64,000 nt of DNA from Betaproteobacteria bacterium (GTDB lineage Bacteria > Pseudomonadota > Gammaproteobacteria > Burkholderiales > Ga0077523): assembly GCA_016125475.1 (NCBI GenBank), contig WGLR01000033.1:29688-93687 (forward strand). Direction: 5' to 3'. Shown one piece after another: positions 40,664 to 53,281 of this stretch. Made by a program: the position numbers and the translations under genes. Under the pieces are notes generated by a model, which saw only the letters and a program-made list of their open reading frames with translations, was not told the origin of the DNA and did no database searches. The first letter of the stretch is position 1. Every line of letters begins with the position of its first letter.

Positions 40664-41278
40664 TCACCTCACGTTCTTGAGGGCCGTCCCCAGGCCCTGC
40701 AGATAGGCAATCAGCGCGTCCTGCTCGGTCTTGCCCGCGAGTTCGTCCTTGGACTTGGCGATCTCGTCGTCGGTATAGGGCACGCCGACCATCCTGAGCG
40801 CTTCCATCTTCTTGTCGATGCTCGACGCGTCGACGGGTGTCTTCGCGAGCCACGGGTAGGCCGGCATGTTGGATTCCGGCACCACGTCACGAGGATTGTT
40901 GAGGTGCAGGCGGTGCCAGTCGTCGCTGTAGCGTCCGCCCACCCGCGCCAGGTCGGGGCCCGTGCGCTTGCTGCCCCACTGGAACGGATGGTCGTAGACG
41001 AACTCGCCCGCGACCGAATAGTGACCGTAGCGCTCCGTCTCGGCGCGGAACGGACGCACCATCTGCGAGTGGCAGTTGTAGCAGCCCTCGCGGATGTAGA
41101 TGTCGCGTCCCGCGAGTCGCAGCGGCGTGTACGGCACCACGCCCTCGACGGGCTGTGTCGTCGACTTCTGGAAGAACAGCGGAACGATCTCGACGAGACC
41201 GCCCACGCTCACCGTGAGGATGGAGAGCACGATCATCCAGCCGATGTTCTTCTCGATTGTTTCGTGAGAGAAACTCAT
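40664..41278 (-). CDS. ccoO: cbb3-type cytochrome c oxidase subunit II
   Basis: [62 protein letters not shown]. Confidence 0.96.
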   Translation of the reverse strand: MSFSHETIEKNIGWMIVLSILTVSVGGLVEIVPLFFQKSTTQPVEGVVPYTPLRLAGRDIYIREGCYNCHSQMVRPFRAETERYGHYSVAGEFVYDHPFQWGSKRTGPDLARVGGRYSDDWHRLHLNNPRDVVPESNMPAYPWLAKTPVDASSIDKKMEALRMVGVPYTDDEIAKSKDELAGKTEQDALIAYLQGLGTALKNVR

Positions 41279-41300
41279 GTCTTCTTCTCCAGAATCCGGC

Positions 41301-42725
41301 TCAGTGGGCAGCCGCGGGTTGCAGGACCGGCGCGTCCACGGCCTTCGAACCCACCACGGTCTTCCACGTGTTGTAGGCCATGATGAACATGCCCGACAGG
41401 TACATCGTCCCGCCCAGCAGACGGATCGCGTAGAACGGATAGGTCGACTTCACGCTCTCCACGAAGGTGTACTGGAGCGTTCCGTCCGGGTTCACGGCAC
41501 GCCACATCAGACCCTGCATGACCCCCGCGATCCACATCGCGGCGATGTAGAGCACGACGCCGATGGTGGCCACCCAGAAGTGCACGGTGATCAGCCGGAC
41601 GCTGAACATCTCGGTGCGACCGAAGAGGCGCGGGATCAGGTAGTAGAGAGATCCGATGGAGATCATCGCGACCCAGCCCAGCGCTCCCGAGTGCACGTGA
41701 CCGATCGTCCAGTCCGTGTAGTGGGAGAGCGAGTTCACCGTCTTGATGGACATCATCGGGCCTTCGAACGTCGACATGCCGTAGAACGACAGCGACGTGA
41801 TCAGGAACTTCAGGATCGGGTCCGTGCGCAGTTTGTGCCACGCACCCGAGAGGGTCATGATCCCGTTGATCATCCCGCCCCAGGACGGCGCGAGCAGGAT
41901 CAGGGAGAACACCATCCCGATCGACTGCGCCCAGTCCGGCAGCGCGGTGTAGTGCAGGTGGTGGGGGCCCGCCCACATGTACGTGAAGATGAGCGCCCAG
42001 AAGTGCACGACCGACAGCCGGTAGGAGTAGACGGGACGTCCGGCCTGCTTCGGCACGAAGTAGTACATCATCCCGAGGAAGCCCGCCGTCAGGAAGAAGC
42101 CGACCGCGTTGTGGCCGTACCACCACTGGACCATCGCGTCCTGCGCACCCGCGTAGGCGGAGTAGGACTTCCAGAGGGTGACGGGAATCTCGGCGCTGTT
42201 CACGATGTGGAGCAGCGCGACGGTGAGGATGAAGCCGCCGAAGAACCAGTTCGCCACGTAGATGTGCGCGACCTTGCGCTTCGCGATCGTTCCGAAGAAC
42301 ACGATCGCGTAGGCCACCCAGACGACGGCGATCAGGATGTCGATCGGCCACTCGAGCTCGGCGTACTCCTTGCCGGTCGTGATCCCGGCCGGCAGCGTGA
42401 TCGCGGCCAGCACGATGATGACCTGCCAGCCCCAGAACGTGAACGACGCGAGCGCGTCCGAGAACAGTCGGGTGTGACACGTCCGCTGGACTGCGTAGTA
42501 GGAGGTCGCGAAGAGCGCACTGCCACCGAACGCGAAGATGACCGCATTCGTGTGCAGCGGACGCAGGCGCCCGTATGACAGCCAGGGAATGCCATACGTG
42601 AGATCCGGCCACAACAGTTGCGCCGCGATCAGTACACCCACGGTCATCCCGACGATGCCCCACACGAGTGTCATGATGGCGAACTGTCGGACCACCTTGT
42701 AGTTGTAGGTCGTCTGTTCTTGCAT
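41301..42725 (-). CDS. ccoN: cbb3-type cytochrome c oxidase subunit I
   Basis: [76 protein letters not shown]. Confidence 0.97.
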   Translation of the reverse strand: MQEQTTYNYKVVRQFAIMTLVWGIVGMTVGVLIAAQLLWPDLTYGIPWLSYGRLRPLHTNAVIFAFGGSALFATSYYAVQRTCHTRLFSDALASFTFWGWQVIIVLAAITLPAGITTGKEYAELEWPIDILIAVVWVAYAIVFFGTIAKRKVAHIYVANWFFGGFILTVALLHIVNSAEIPVTLWKSYSAYAGAQDAMVQWWYGHNAVGFFLTAGFLGMMYYFVPKQAGRPVYSYRLSVVHFWALIFTYMWAGPHHLHYTALPDWAQSIGMVFSLILLAPSWGGMINGIMTLSGAWHKLRTDPILKFLITSLSFYGMSTFEGPMMSIKTVNSLSHYTDWTIGHVHSGALGWVAMISIGSLYYLIPRLFGRTEMFSVRLITVHFWVATIGVVLYIAAMWIAGVMQGLMWRAVNPDGTLQYTFVESVKSTYPFYAIRLLGGTMYLSGMFIMAYNTWKTVVGSKAVDAPVLQPAAAH

Positions 42726-42820
42726 GTTCGCTCCCTTTCCCGATAAGCCTCTCAAGCGGTCCGTCCGGCCCTGTTGCCGGTGAATCCGCGCGAATTATTG
42801 CGGTGCACGGAAATCGGGGG

Positions 42821-42834
42821 TTGACCCAGATCAA
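42821..42834. promoter_or_regulatory. FNR-type box TTGACCCAGATCAA upstream of ccoN
   Basis: TTGA-N6-TCAA, about 95 nt upstream of ccoN ATG. Confidence 0.8.
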
Positions 42835-42862
42835 GCCAACGCGCCTGCGGGCGGGCAGGCAA

Positions 42863-42876
42863 CTGATTCAGATCAA
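42863..42876. promoter_or_regulatory. Second, degenerate FNR-like box CTGATTCAGATCAA
   Basis: One mismatch to TTGAT-N4-ATCAA; start-to-start spacing from the first box is 42 bp (four helical turns). Confidence 0.55.
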
Positions 42877-42969
42877 TTTGGAGAAATGGCTCCGGCCCGC
42901 GCGGCCCGGGCCGGACCGGCGAGAGGTGTGCTCAGGGGCCTGTCCAGGGGGTGCTGCAGTGCAGCGGAT

Positions 42970-43125
42970 TCAGTCGCCGCCCGTCCGGTCGTCGTCCATG
43001 AGGATCCGGTGGGCCGGACCTTCGAGATCGTCGAACTGGCCGCTCTTCAGCGACCACCAGAACACCGCGCCGATGAGGAATACCAGCGCGAGCGACAGAG
43101 GAATGAGCAGGAAGAGGATGTCCAT
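42970..43125 (-). CDS. ccoS: cbb3-type cytochrome oxidase assembly protein CcoS (51 aa, absent from the supplied ORF track)
   Basis: Reverse translation MDILFLLIPLSLALVFLIGAVFWWSLKSGQFDDLEGPAHRILMDDDRTGGD*. Confidence 0.92.
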   Translation of the reverse strand: MDILFLLIPLSLALVFLIGAVFWWSLKSGQFDDLEGPAHRILMDDDRTGGD

Positions 43126-43128
43126 CGT

Positions 43129-45672
43129 TCAGGAACCGATCGTGGCGACTTCCAGGGCGGCCCCGCGGGCGCGCGGGCGCGCACGCGCGCCGCGCAGGCG
43201 AAGCGCGTTCAGCACGACGACGAGCGAGCTGCTCGCCATCCCGATGCCGGCGATCCAGGGGGTGATCCAGCCGGCCGCGGCGAGGGGCACCGCGACCACG
43301 TTGTAGACGACCGCCCAGCCGAGATTCTGGCGGATGATGCGCAGGGTCCGCCGGGCGAGCGAGATGCCGTCCACGACCGCGCCAAGCTCGTCGCCGCAAA
43401 GCACGAGATCGGCGGTCTGCTGCGCGAGCACCGCCCCGGTACCCATGGCGATGGAGACGTCCGCCCGGGCGAGCACCGGCGCGTCGTTCACCCCGTCGCC
43501 GACCATGCAGACGACCGCCCCGCCGGCCTGCAGGCGCGACACGAGTGCGTGCTTGTCCTCGGGCGTGCAGCGCGCCCGCCACTCGGCGATGCCGCAGCGA
43601 TTCGCGACCTGGGCCACGGCCTCGTCGCCGTCGCCGCTCGCGAGGATCACTGCGAGCCCCGCTCGCGCCATTCCGGCGACCGTCTCGGCGGCATCCCCGC
43701 GCAGCCGGTCACCGAGTCCGAACGCGGCGATCGCGCCCGAGGCGTCCGCGAGCCAGACTTCCGACAGCCCGCCCCAGCCGGCGAGGGCGGGCAGTGTCCC
43801 GCCCAGGACCTCGACGTACGAACGGGCCCCGAGCCGGTAGGTGACGCCCTCGATCGTCCCCTCGACACCGGCACCCGCCTCGTGGTGTACCGACACGGCG
43901 TCGGGGATGGCGACGCCCGCAAGCTCCGGGGGCATCCGCAGCGCGCGCGCCGCCGGATGGTCGGAGCCCGCCTCGAGGGCCGCCACGATGGCGCGCACCC
44001 TTCCTGGCGGAAGTTCGCGGAACCGCTGCTCGCGCACGACCCCCGGCGCCCCTTCGGTCAGCGTGCCCGTCTTGTCGAGCACGACGTGCGTGACCTTCGT
44101 GAGCGTCTCGATCGCACGCTCACGCGTGAGCACGAGCCCGAGACGCGCGAGCGCACCGGTCGCCACCGTCAGGGCAGCAGGCGTCGCGAGCGACAGCGCG
44201 CACGGACACGTCACGACGAGCACGGCCACTGCCACGACGAGCGCGTGGGACGGGTCGATCCAGAGCCACGCGGATCCGCTCGCCGCCGCGATGAGCAGGA
44301 TGGCACCCACGAACCAGCCCGCGAAGCGGTCCGCCGCCGCGACGAGCCGGGGGCGGTCCGCGTGGGCGCGCTCGACCAGCTTCACGATCGCGCTCAGGCG
44401 TGTGTCCGCTCCGGTCCGCTCGACCTGCACGAGGACGGGCTGCGCGATGTTCGTCGTGCCGCCGACGACGGCGCTGCCGACTTCCCGCACGGCCGGTCGA
44501 CTCTCGCCCGTGAGCAGGGACTCGTCCACGCGGGAACTGCCCTCGATCACCCGTCCGTCCGCGGGAAACACGTCTCCGGGCCGCACGAGCACGACGTCCC
44601 CGACGCACAGCGCACCGGCCGGGATCGTCTCCGTGGCACGGTCGCCGGGGTAGGCCACGAGACGCTGCGCCTTCGCGGGAAGTGCGCGCACGAGATGTCG
44701 CAGGACTTCGCCGGCCTTGTCCCGCGCCCCCTGCTCGAGCCACCGCCCCGCCAGCAGAAAGAACACGAACATCGTGACCGAGTCGAAATACACCTCGCCG
44801 TGACCGCGCAGGGTCGTCCAGACGCTGCCGAGAAACGCGGCACCCACGCCGAGCGCGACGGGCACGTCCATGCCGAGACGTCCGAGACGGAGGTCACGCC
44901 AGGCGCCGCGGTAGAAGGGCGATGCCGAGTAGAGCACGACCGGCAGCGTGAGGAGCAGGCTCGCCCAGCGCATCAGGCTCGCGATGTCCGGCGCCATGTC
45001 GCCGTCGCCCGCGATGTAGCCCGGCAGGGCGTACATCATGACCTGCATCGTGCCGAAGGCTGCCACGAACAGCCGCCAGAGGGCCGCCCGGCGCTCGTCC
45101 TTGCGGACCCGCTCGGAGATCGCGCTGTCGTTCGGCCACGCGCGGTAGCCGATGTCCTGGATCGCCTGCAGCACGGCCGACAGCTGGATGGACTGCGGAT
45201 CCCAGCGCACGCGCGCACGCCTCGTCGCATAGTTCACGTCCGCGCGCAGCACGCCCGGCGTGCGCATGAGGTGCTGCTCGTTCAGCCAGACGCACGCCGC
45301 GCAGGTGATGCCCTCGATCAGCAGCGTCGTCTCGAGCGACCCGTCCGGACCGTTCTCCACGAAGGCGGCCTGCACCTCGGGCCGGTCGTAGATCGCGAGT
45401 TCCTCCGGTGGAGCGGCGGCCACCTCGCCCCCCGGCTCCGCGGTGCGGGTGCGGTTACGGTAGAAGGCCTCCAGACCGGCCCCGAGGATCGATTCCGTCA
45501 CTGCCTGGCACCCGGCACAGCACATCTCGCGCGCCTCGCCGTCCACGCGCACGGTGAAGCGCCCGGGTTCGCGGACCGGCAACCCGCAGTGGTAACAGAC
45601 GACACCGCCCGCGTCGACGGCAGCATGTGCCGCCGACGACTCGTCGACCGGAATTCGGGGGAAGGTGTCCAT
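43129..45672 (-). CDS. ccoI: Heavy-metal (copper) translocating P-type ATPase, CcoI/FixI type
   Basis: CYHCGLPV N-terminal domain, GITCAACVWLNEQ HMA motif, VTCPCALSLATPA, DKTGTLTEG, GDGVNDAPVLARAD. Confidence 0.94.
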   Translation of the reverse strand: MDTFPRIPVDESSAAHAAVDAGGVVCYHCGLPVREPGRFTVRVDGEAREMCCAGCQAVTESILGAGLEAFYRNRTRTAEPGGEVAAAPPEELAIYDRPEVQAAFVENGPDGSLETTLLIEGITCAACVWLNEQHLMRTPGVLRADVNYATRRARVRWDPQSIQLSAVLQAIQDIGYRAWPNDSAISERVRKDERRAALWRLFVAAFGTMQVMMYALPGYIAGDGDMAPDIASLMRWASLLLTLPVVLYSASPFYRGAWRDLRLGRLGMDVPVALGVGAAFLGSVWTTLRGHGEVYFDSVTMFVFFLLAGRWLEQGARDKAGEVLRHLVRALPAKAQRLVAYPGDRATETIPAGALCVGDVVLVRPGDVFPADGRVIEGSSRVDESLLTGESRPAVREVGSAVVGGTTNIAQPVLVQVERTGADTRLSAIVKLVERAHADRPRLVAAADRFAGWFVGAILLIAAASGSAWLWIDPSHALVVAVAVLVVTCPCALSLATPAALTVATGALARLGLVLTRERAIETLTKVTHVVLDKTGTLTEGAPGVVREQRFRELPPGRVRAIVAALEAGSDHPAARALRMPPELAGVAIPDAVSVHHEAGAGVEGTIEGVTYRLGARSYVEVLGGTLPALAGWGGLSEVWLADASGAIAAFGLGDRLRGDAAETVAGMARAGLAVILASGDGDEAVAQVANRCGIAEWRARCTPEDKHALVSRLQAGGAVVCMVGDGVNDAPVLARADVSIAMGTGAVLAQQTADLVLCGDELGAVVDGISLARRTLRIIRQNLGWAVVYNVVAVPLAAAGWITPWIAGIGMASSSLVVVLNALRLRGARARPRARGAALEVATIGS

Positions 45673-45746
45673 CGTCGGGTGCGGGACCCTGCCGGAGCGG
45701 GGCTTTCAGGGATGCGACCATGCTACGACACTCCCGGGGGAGGCCG

Positions 45747-45760
45747 TTGATCTGCATCAA
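45747..45760. promoter_or_regulatory. Perfect consensus FNR box TTGATCTGCATCAA upstream of ccoI
   Basis: Exact TTGAT-N4-ATCAA, about 75 nt upstream of the ccoI start. Confidence 0.85.
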
Positions 45761-45763
45761 AAA

Positions 45764-47674
<1,911 letters not shown>

Positions 47675-47698
47675 GCGGTCGTTCCGTCGGATGCGCCA

Positions 47699-49504
47699 TC
47701 ATGCTGCGGCCCCTGAAGGCGCACCGTCGATCGGCAGCGTCACGGTGAAGCGGCTGCCCAGACCGACCTTCGAGTCGACCGTGATGGTGCCCCCGTGCGC
47801 GTGCACGATCCGGTACGAGATCGCGAGCCCGAGACCCGTGCCCTCGCCCACGTCCTTGGTCGTGAAGAACGGATCGAAGATCCGCGGGAGCACGTCCGCG
47901 GGAATGCCGCGGCCGTCGTCGGCCACGTCCACCGCGACGGACGCCTCGCCGACGCGACGCGTGGTGATCGTGATCGTGCCGCCACCGTCCGGCGTGGCCT
48001 GGGCCGCGTTCGTGACGAGGTTCAGAAACACCTGATTGATCTGGGAGGGCGAACACGCCACCGGGGGTATGTCCGCGAAGTGCCTGACCACCTTCTTCGT
48101 CTTCACGAGGTTCCGGGCGATCCTGAGGGTGCTCTCGATGCCCTCGCGCAGGTCGAAGCGCGTGACTCTCGTGCGATCGAGACGGCTGAAGTCCTTCAGG
48201 TTCAGCACGAGATCCGCGATCTGGGCGATGCCGTAGAGCCCGTCCTGCGTGAGCTGGTCGAGCGTGCTCATCGCGTCCGAGTCGCGCAGCTCGCGTGCGA
48301 GGGTCCCCACCTTCACGAACTGGCCCGTCACGTCCTCGTCGCTCGCGGTACCCGACTGCATCATCGCGAGCAGCCGCCCGGTCTCGTCGACGAACGAGGT
48401 GATGGCCGGCAACTGGGTCTTCACGGACTCCAGGCTGGCCTTCACGTAGGCGAGCGGCGTGTTGATCTCGTGCACGAGCCCGGCGACCATCTGCCCGAGA
48501 GACGACATCTTCTCGGACTGCACGAGCATCGCCTCGCTCTCCTTCAGGTGCTTCATCGCGTCCGACAGCTCGCGCGTGCGCACGTCCACCTTGTGTTCGA
48601 GGTTCTCGTTCGCGCGCCGGAGCTGCAGGTTCACGAGGTTGATGACCCGGTAGCTGCGGAAGAGCTGCGACCCGAGATAGGCGAGCAGCACGAGCAGTGC
48701 CGCCGAGTAGAAGATCAGGTAGACGCGGTAGAGCTCCCGCTGATCGAGCGCGCGCTGGAAGGACTGATTGAACGCGGTACCGAGCGCGTCCGTGCGCGGC
48801 CCCGTCGGGAGGTAGTAGATCTTCGCGTAGAGCTGTTCGCGCTTCGGCTGGGCGTCGCGCAGGGCGCCGAGCCTGTCCACCACGCGGCGGAGCGCGTCGC
48901 GCACCTGGGGAGAGAGCACGTCGACCGCGGCGAGCAGCCGGTACTCGGCATCCTGGACCTGCTGTTGCAGACGTGGCCCGGAGGCGGTCGTGAACTCCAT
49001 GCTCGTCGCGGCGAGCCGGTCGAGCAGCACGCGCACGTCCTCCAGACGCTCCCGGAAGGGCCCGGGGTCGGACGCACGGAGATCCCGCAACTGCGTCTGG
49101 GCGGCAGGCACGGCGTCGAGCACGTTCCGGAGCGCCTCCTTGGAGGCGGACATGGATTCCCAGTACTGCGTCATCAGCACGAGCTTCCGGTCGTAGGGCG
49201 TCGCGAGTCTCGCGACATTCGCGACGAGCACGGCGTCGCCGAGTTCACGGGCTTCCTGACCGAGGCCGTTGATCGCGCGGCCGACCTGGCCGCGCCACGC
49301 CGTGAGCAGCCCGTCGTCGGCCACCGACTCGGTCCGCGCGCGCAGCACCGACTCGTTCCACTTCGCGTCCAGCGCGCGCAGATTGGCGAGGTATCCGTTG
49401 ACCCGCACCTGTCTCCCAAAGTTTACGGACTGCGTCATGTACACGAGGAAGCACAGGATCAGTGCGAGCAGTATCGCGAGTACAGTGACCAGAGTTCGGC
49501 GCAC
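47699..49504 (-). CDS. Sensor histidine kinase with DAHL-like all-helical periplasmic domain
   Basis: N-terminal TM and helical sensor region, VAGLVHEINTPLAYVKASLESV (H box), NLVTNAAQATPDGG (N box), DDGRGIPADVLPRIFDPFFTTKDVGEGTGLGLAIS. Confidence 0.9.
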   Translation of the reverse strand: MRRTLVTVLAILLALILCFLVYMTQSVNFGRQVRVNGYLANLRALDAKWNESVLRARTESVADDGLLTAWRGQVGRAINGLGQEARELGDAVLVANVARLATPYDRKLVLMTQYWESMSASKEALRNVLDAVPAAQTQLRDLRASDPGPFRERLEDVRVLLDRLAATSMEFTTASGPRLQQQVQDAEYRLLAAVDVLSPQVRDALRRVVDRLGALRDAQPKREQLYAKIYYLPTGPRTDALGTAFNQSFQRALDQRELYRVYLIFYSAALLVLLAYLGSQLFRSYRVINLVNLQLRRANENLEHKVDVRTRELSDAMKHLKESEAMLVQSEKMSSLGQMVAGLVHEINTPLAYVKASLESVKTQLPAITSFVDETGRLLAMMQSGTASDEDVTGQFVKVGTLARELRDSDAMSTLDQLTQDGLYGIAQIADLVLNLKDFSRLDRTRVTRFDLREGIESTLRIARNLVKTKKVVRHFADIPPVACSPSQINQVFLNLVTNAAQATPDGGGTITITTRRVGEASVAVDVADDGRGIPADVLPRIFDPFFTTKDVGEGTGLGLAISYRIVHAHGGTITVDSKVGLGSRFTVTLPIDGAPSGAAA

Positions 49505-49689
49505 AGGGCTGTTCCACGGACCGTCGGGTTAGTCACGGCTCCCATTCCTTTCGCGCCGATTCTACCGGCTCGTGAGGATCGAACCGACCCGTCTGTCGAA
49601 AAAAATTACGGCACTGACGTCAGGGTCGAAAGGATCCGGAGGGAGGACGGACGGCGTCCGCGGCGACACCGTCCGCCGGACCGCCGCGT

Positions 49690-51021
49690 TCAGTGCGGCG
49701 CGTTCGAAACCGGTCCCGGCGTGCGCTCCGTTCGCGGCAGCAGCAGCGTGATGACCACACCGACCAGACCGACGACCGCGAGCGCGTAGAACGCCATTTC
49801 CGTGGAGTGCGTCGCGGTGCGGATCCGGCCGATCATGTCCGGCCCGAAGTGCCCGCCGAGATTGCCGACCGAGTTGATCCACGCGATGCCGGCCGCCGCC
49901 GCGGTGCCGGACAGGAACGCGGTCGGGAGAGACCAGAAGCAGCCGACCCAGGACAGGATCCCCGAAGTCACGAGCGTGAGTCCGGCGATGGAGAGCACGG
50001 TGTTGTGCCCGACCGTCGCGAGCACCAGCATGCCTGCCACCGCCACGAGCAGCGACCCCGCCGTGTGCCACCGCCGTTCGCCGGTGCGGTCGGAATGACT
50101 GCCCACGACCACCATCGCGACCGCGGCGACCCCCCACGGAATCATGCTGAGGAGGCCGACCTTGAGATAGTCGTGCTTCTCGATGCCGAGCTCCTGGATG
50201 ATCGTGGGCATCCAGAAGTTCACGGCGTAGAAGCCGACCACCCCGCAGAAGTAGACCACCGCCAGCGCCCAGACACGGCCGTCCCGGAACGCGTCGAGGA
50301 GGCTGTGGCGGTCGCCGTGGGCAGCCTTTGCGGCGTTGTCCTGCCCGACGCGCTCGATCAGCAGGTCCTTCTCCTCGGTCGTGAGCCACTTCGCCTTCAG
50401 GGGCCCGTCGTCGAGCAGCAGGATCACGAGCACCCCCACGAGCACGGACGGGATCCCCTCGAGCAGGAACAGCCACTGCCAGCCGCGCCACCCGTTCAGG
50501 CCGTCGGCGAACTCCATGATCCCGCCCGAGATCGGCGCGCCGACCACGTTGGAGATGGCGATCGCCGTCATGAAGAGTGCGGTCATCTTCGCGCGGCGGG
50601 AAGCCGGGAACCAGTACGTGAGGTAGAGGATGATCCCGGGAAAGAATCCGGCCTCGGCTGCCCCGAGCAGGAACCGGAGCGTGTAGAACCAGAACTCCGT
50701 CTTCACGAACATGAAGCAGGCCGAGAGGATGCCCCACGTGATCATGATCCGTGCGATCCAGAGCTTCGCTCCCACCTTCTCGAGAATCACGTTGCTCGGC
50801 ACCTCGAAGATGAAGTACCCGATGAAGAAGATGCCTGCCCCGAACCCGTAGACCGTGTCGCTGAAACCGAGGTCCGGCGCCATCTGGAGCTTCGCGAACC
50901 CCACGTTGACGCGGTCGAGGAACGCGACGATGTAGCACAGGAACAGGAACGGGATGAGTCGCAGCCCGACCTTGCGGTAGGTGGCTTCCTCGAACTGCGG
51001 CGATGCCGGCTGGATGGCCAA
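49690..51021 (-). CDS. MFS transporter (anion:cation symporter/phthalate-permease-like)
   Basis: LRLIPFLFLCYIVAFLDRVNVGFAKLQMAPDLGFSDTVYGFGAGIFFIGYFIFEVPSNVILEKVGAKLWIARI. Confidence 0.92.
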   Translation of the reverse strand: MAIQPASPQFEEATYRKVGLRLIPFLFLCYIVAFLDRVNVGFAKLQMAPDLGFSDTVYGFGAGIFFIGYFIFEVPSNVILEKVGAKLWIARIMITWGILSACFMFVKTEFWFYTLRFLLGAAEAGFFPGIILYLTYWFPASRRAKMTALFMTAIAISNVVGAPISGGIMEFADGLNGWRGWQWLFLLEGIPSVLVGVLVILLLDDGPLKAKWLTTEEKDLLIERVGQDNAAKAAHGDRHSLLDAFRDGRVWALAVVYFCGVVGFYAVNFWMPTIIQELGIEKHDYLKVGLLSMIPWGVAAVAMVVVGSHSDRTGERRWHTAGSLLVAVAGMLVLATVGHNTVLSIAGLTLVTSGILSWVGCFWSLPTAFLSGTAAAAGIAWINSVGNLGGHFGPDMIGRIRTATHSTEMAFYALAVVGLVGVVITLLLPRTERTPGPVSNAPH

Positions 51022-51094
51022 GATACGTCCTCCCTGAAGTTGTGTTGTTCCGTCGGTCGGACCGAGTGCCGCACATCCGTCCGGACGGCGGCCT

Positions 51095-53281
51095 CTATGG
51101 TAGTCGTTTCGGCGCCCCGCGGACCTCGAAATGCACGCTGTCGAGCACCTGTCCGTCGGCGTCGATGAGCGCGAGTTCGAAGCGGCCCGGACGGGGTTCC
51201 CACGCGACGACCGGTCCGGTGTCGGGCAGGACCTCGTCGTTCAGGCGCCACCGCAGGCTGTCACGGGGCTCGCTCGCCCGGAACAGCACGCGTTCCACGG
51301 GCTCCGGGATGTCGGGGTCGACCGCGAGGATCACGCCTTCGCCCGGGTACGCGATGCGCGGCGGCACGACCGCCGTCGGCTTGAGCACCACTTCCGGGAC
51401 CTCCGTGCCGCGCAGGAACACCTCGTCGCGCGCGGGCTCGAACGGCGGCGAGAAGTCCACGTGCTCGACCAGCACGTCCGGCGGTCTCGGCGGTGGTCCG
51501 AGCCGGCGCTCGGTCTCGTGCAGGAACTGCATGATGTCCCACCAGGCCGGCGCGGCTCCGCTGATGCCCGAGACGTCCTGCATGGGGGATCCGTCGAAGT
51601 TGCCGACCCAGACGCCGACGGTGTAGCGCCGCGAGAATCCCACGCACCAGTTGTCGCGCATGTCCTTGCTCGTGCCGGTCTTCACGGCCGTCCAGAAACG
51701 CGTCACGAGCGGATTCTCCAGCCCGAAGGTCTGGCTGCGCGCGCCGCGGTCGGAAAGGATGTCCGCGATGATCCACGCGGCCGACGCGCCCATGACGTGC
51801 ACGGGCTTCGTCACGTCTCCCGGAAGCACCCGCGGCTCGACCCAGTCCCCGCCCGCAGCGAGCGCGCGGTAAGCCGCCGTGAGCTGCCACAGCGTGACGT
51901 CGGCGCTGCCGAGCGCGAGCGAATACCCGTAGAAGTCACCGGATTCGACGACGTCGTCGAATCCGAACGCCCGCAGGCGGTCCACGAAGGGTTCCGTCCC
52001 GACGAGCATGAGGGTGCGCACGGCAGGGATGTTCAGCGAACCGGAGAGCGCCACCCGCACGCTGACGGGCCCGCGATACGTGTGGTCGTAGTTCTGCGGG
52101 ACGTAGAGTCCGCCCGGTGTCACGAGGTTGGCCGGGGAGTCGTCGAGCACGGACGCCGCGGTGAGGAGGCGGTCCTCGATCGCCTTGCCGTACAGGAAGG
52201 GCTTCAGGGTCGAGCCGGCCTGGCGCAGCCCCTTCACGCCGTCGACGAACTGCGCGCTCGAACCCGAGCCCGTGTTGCCCACGTAGGCCAGCACGTCGCC
52301 GGTCGCGTTGTCGAGCACGAGCGCGGCCGCGTCGTGCACGTTGCGCCCCGCGAGATTCGTGATCTGGCGCCGCAGCACCTCGATCACGTGTGCCTGCACG
52401 GCCGCGTCGAGCGTGGTCTGCACGCGCCGGGCGTCCCGCGAGAGGAGCAGTCGCGCGAGGAGCGGCGCGAGACGCGCCTTCGGTTCGACTCTCGGCGGCA
52501 CGCCCAGCACCTCCGACGCGAGCTTCTCGAACGGCCGGCAGTCGTGCGCCGCCGCGACGACGCACGCGCGCCGCGCGACGACCGCGGGCGAGGCGTTCGG
52601 TCCGCGCAGCAGCGCGGCGAGGATCGCGCCCTCGCGCGTCTCGATCCCGGACGGATCCTTCTGGAAGAGCCCGCGAGCGGCCGCATCGATGCCGATGTAC
52701 TCGCCGCGGAAGGTGGAGAGATTCAGATGGGCCTCGAGGATCTGCCGCTTGCTCCAGTGATGCTCGAGTTCGCGCGCCTCGCGGATCTGCTCCACCTTCT
52801 GCATCACGCTGCGCCGGCTGCCCTCCGGCTTCAGCGCCGGATCGAGCATCGCGGCGACCTGCATCGTGAGCGTGCTCGCGCCGCGCGGCGATCCGCGCAG
52901 GAGCGTGTCGATCGCCGCGTCGCCGAGCGCGCGCCAGTCCACGCCGCCGTGTTCGAAGAAGCGCTTGTCCTCCGCGTGCACGACGGCGACCACCACGGCC
53001 GGCGAGACGTTCTCGAGTCGCACCCAGGAGAGCTTGCGCACGCGATCGTCCACGCGCAGCTCGTCGAGGAGCCGGCCGTGGCGGTCGAGCAGCAGCCCCT
53101 CGCTGGAGCGCCAGGCGCCCCGAACCGCATCGAAGTTCGGGACCGCGTGTGCCACGAGCGGCGCGCAGAGGAACAGGGCCGCGCACGCAGACAGCCAGCG
53201 CGCAGCACGGCCCCGGCGCTTCGACCCGGCCCCGTCGGTTCCGGTCAGCCGGAACCGGCCCGGCAGTCCGTGTGCCGTCAT
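51095..53281 (-). CDS. pbpC: Penicillin-binding protein 1C
   Basis: Transglycosylase: AEDKRFFEHGGVDWRALGDA...RGASTLTMQVAAML; transpeptidase: GSTLKPFLYGKAI, KTGTSKDMRDNWCVGFS; C-terminal domain. Confidence 0.93.
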   Translation of the reverse strand: MTAHGLPGRFRLTGTDGAGSKRRGRAARWLSACAALFLCAPLVAHAVPNFDAVRGAWRSSEGLLLDRHGRLLDELRVDDRVRKLSWVRLENVSPAVVVAVVHAEDKRFFEHGGVDWRALGDAAIDTLLRGSPRGASTLTMQVAAMLDPALKPEGSRRSVMQKVEQIREARELEHHWSKRQILEAHLNLSTFRGEYIGIDAAARGLFQKDPSGIETREGAILAALLRGPNASPAVVARRACVVAAAHDCRPFEKLASEVLGVPPRVEPKARLAPLLARLLLSRDARRVQTTLDAAVQAHVIEVLRRQITNLAGRNVHDAAALVLDNATGDVLAYVGNTGSGSSAQFVDGVKGLRQAGSTLKPFLYGKAIEDRLLTAASVLDDSPANLVTPGGLYVPQNYDHTYRGPVSVRVALSGSLNIPAVRTLMLVGTEPFVDRLRAFGFDDVVESGDFYGYSLALGSADVTLWQLTAAYRALAAGGDWVEPRVLPGDVTKPVHVMGASAAWIIADILSDRGARSQTFGLENPLVTRFWTAVKTGTSKDMRDNWCVGFSRRYTVGVWVGNFDGSPMQDVSGISGAAPAWWDIMQFLHETERRLGPPPRPPDVLVEHVDFSPPFEPARDEVFLRGTEVPEVVLKPTAVVPPRIAYPGEGVILAVDPDIPEPVERVLFRASEPRDSLRWRLNDEVLPDTGPVVAWEPRPGRFELALIDADGQVLDSVHFEVRGAPKRLP

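Noticed and set aside
49614-49623. CTGACGTCAG palindrome near the histidine kinase 5' region
   Set aside because: Only 10 bp and not repeated at another promoter noticed in the window; could be chance
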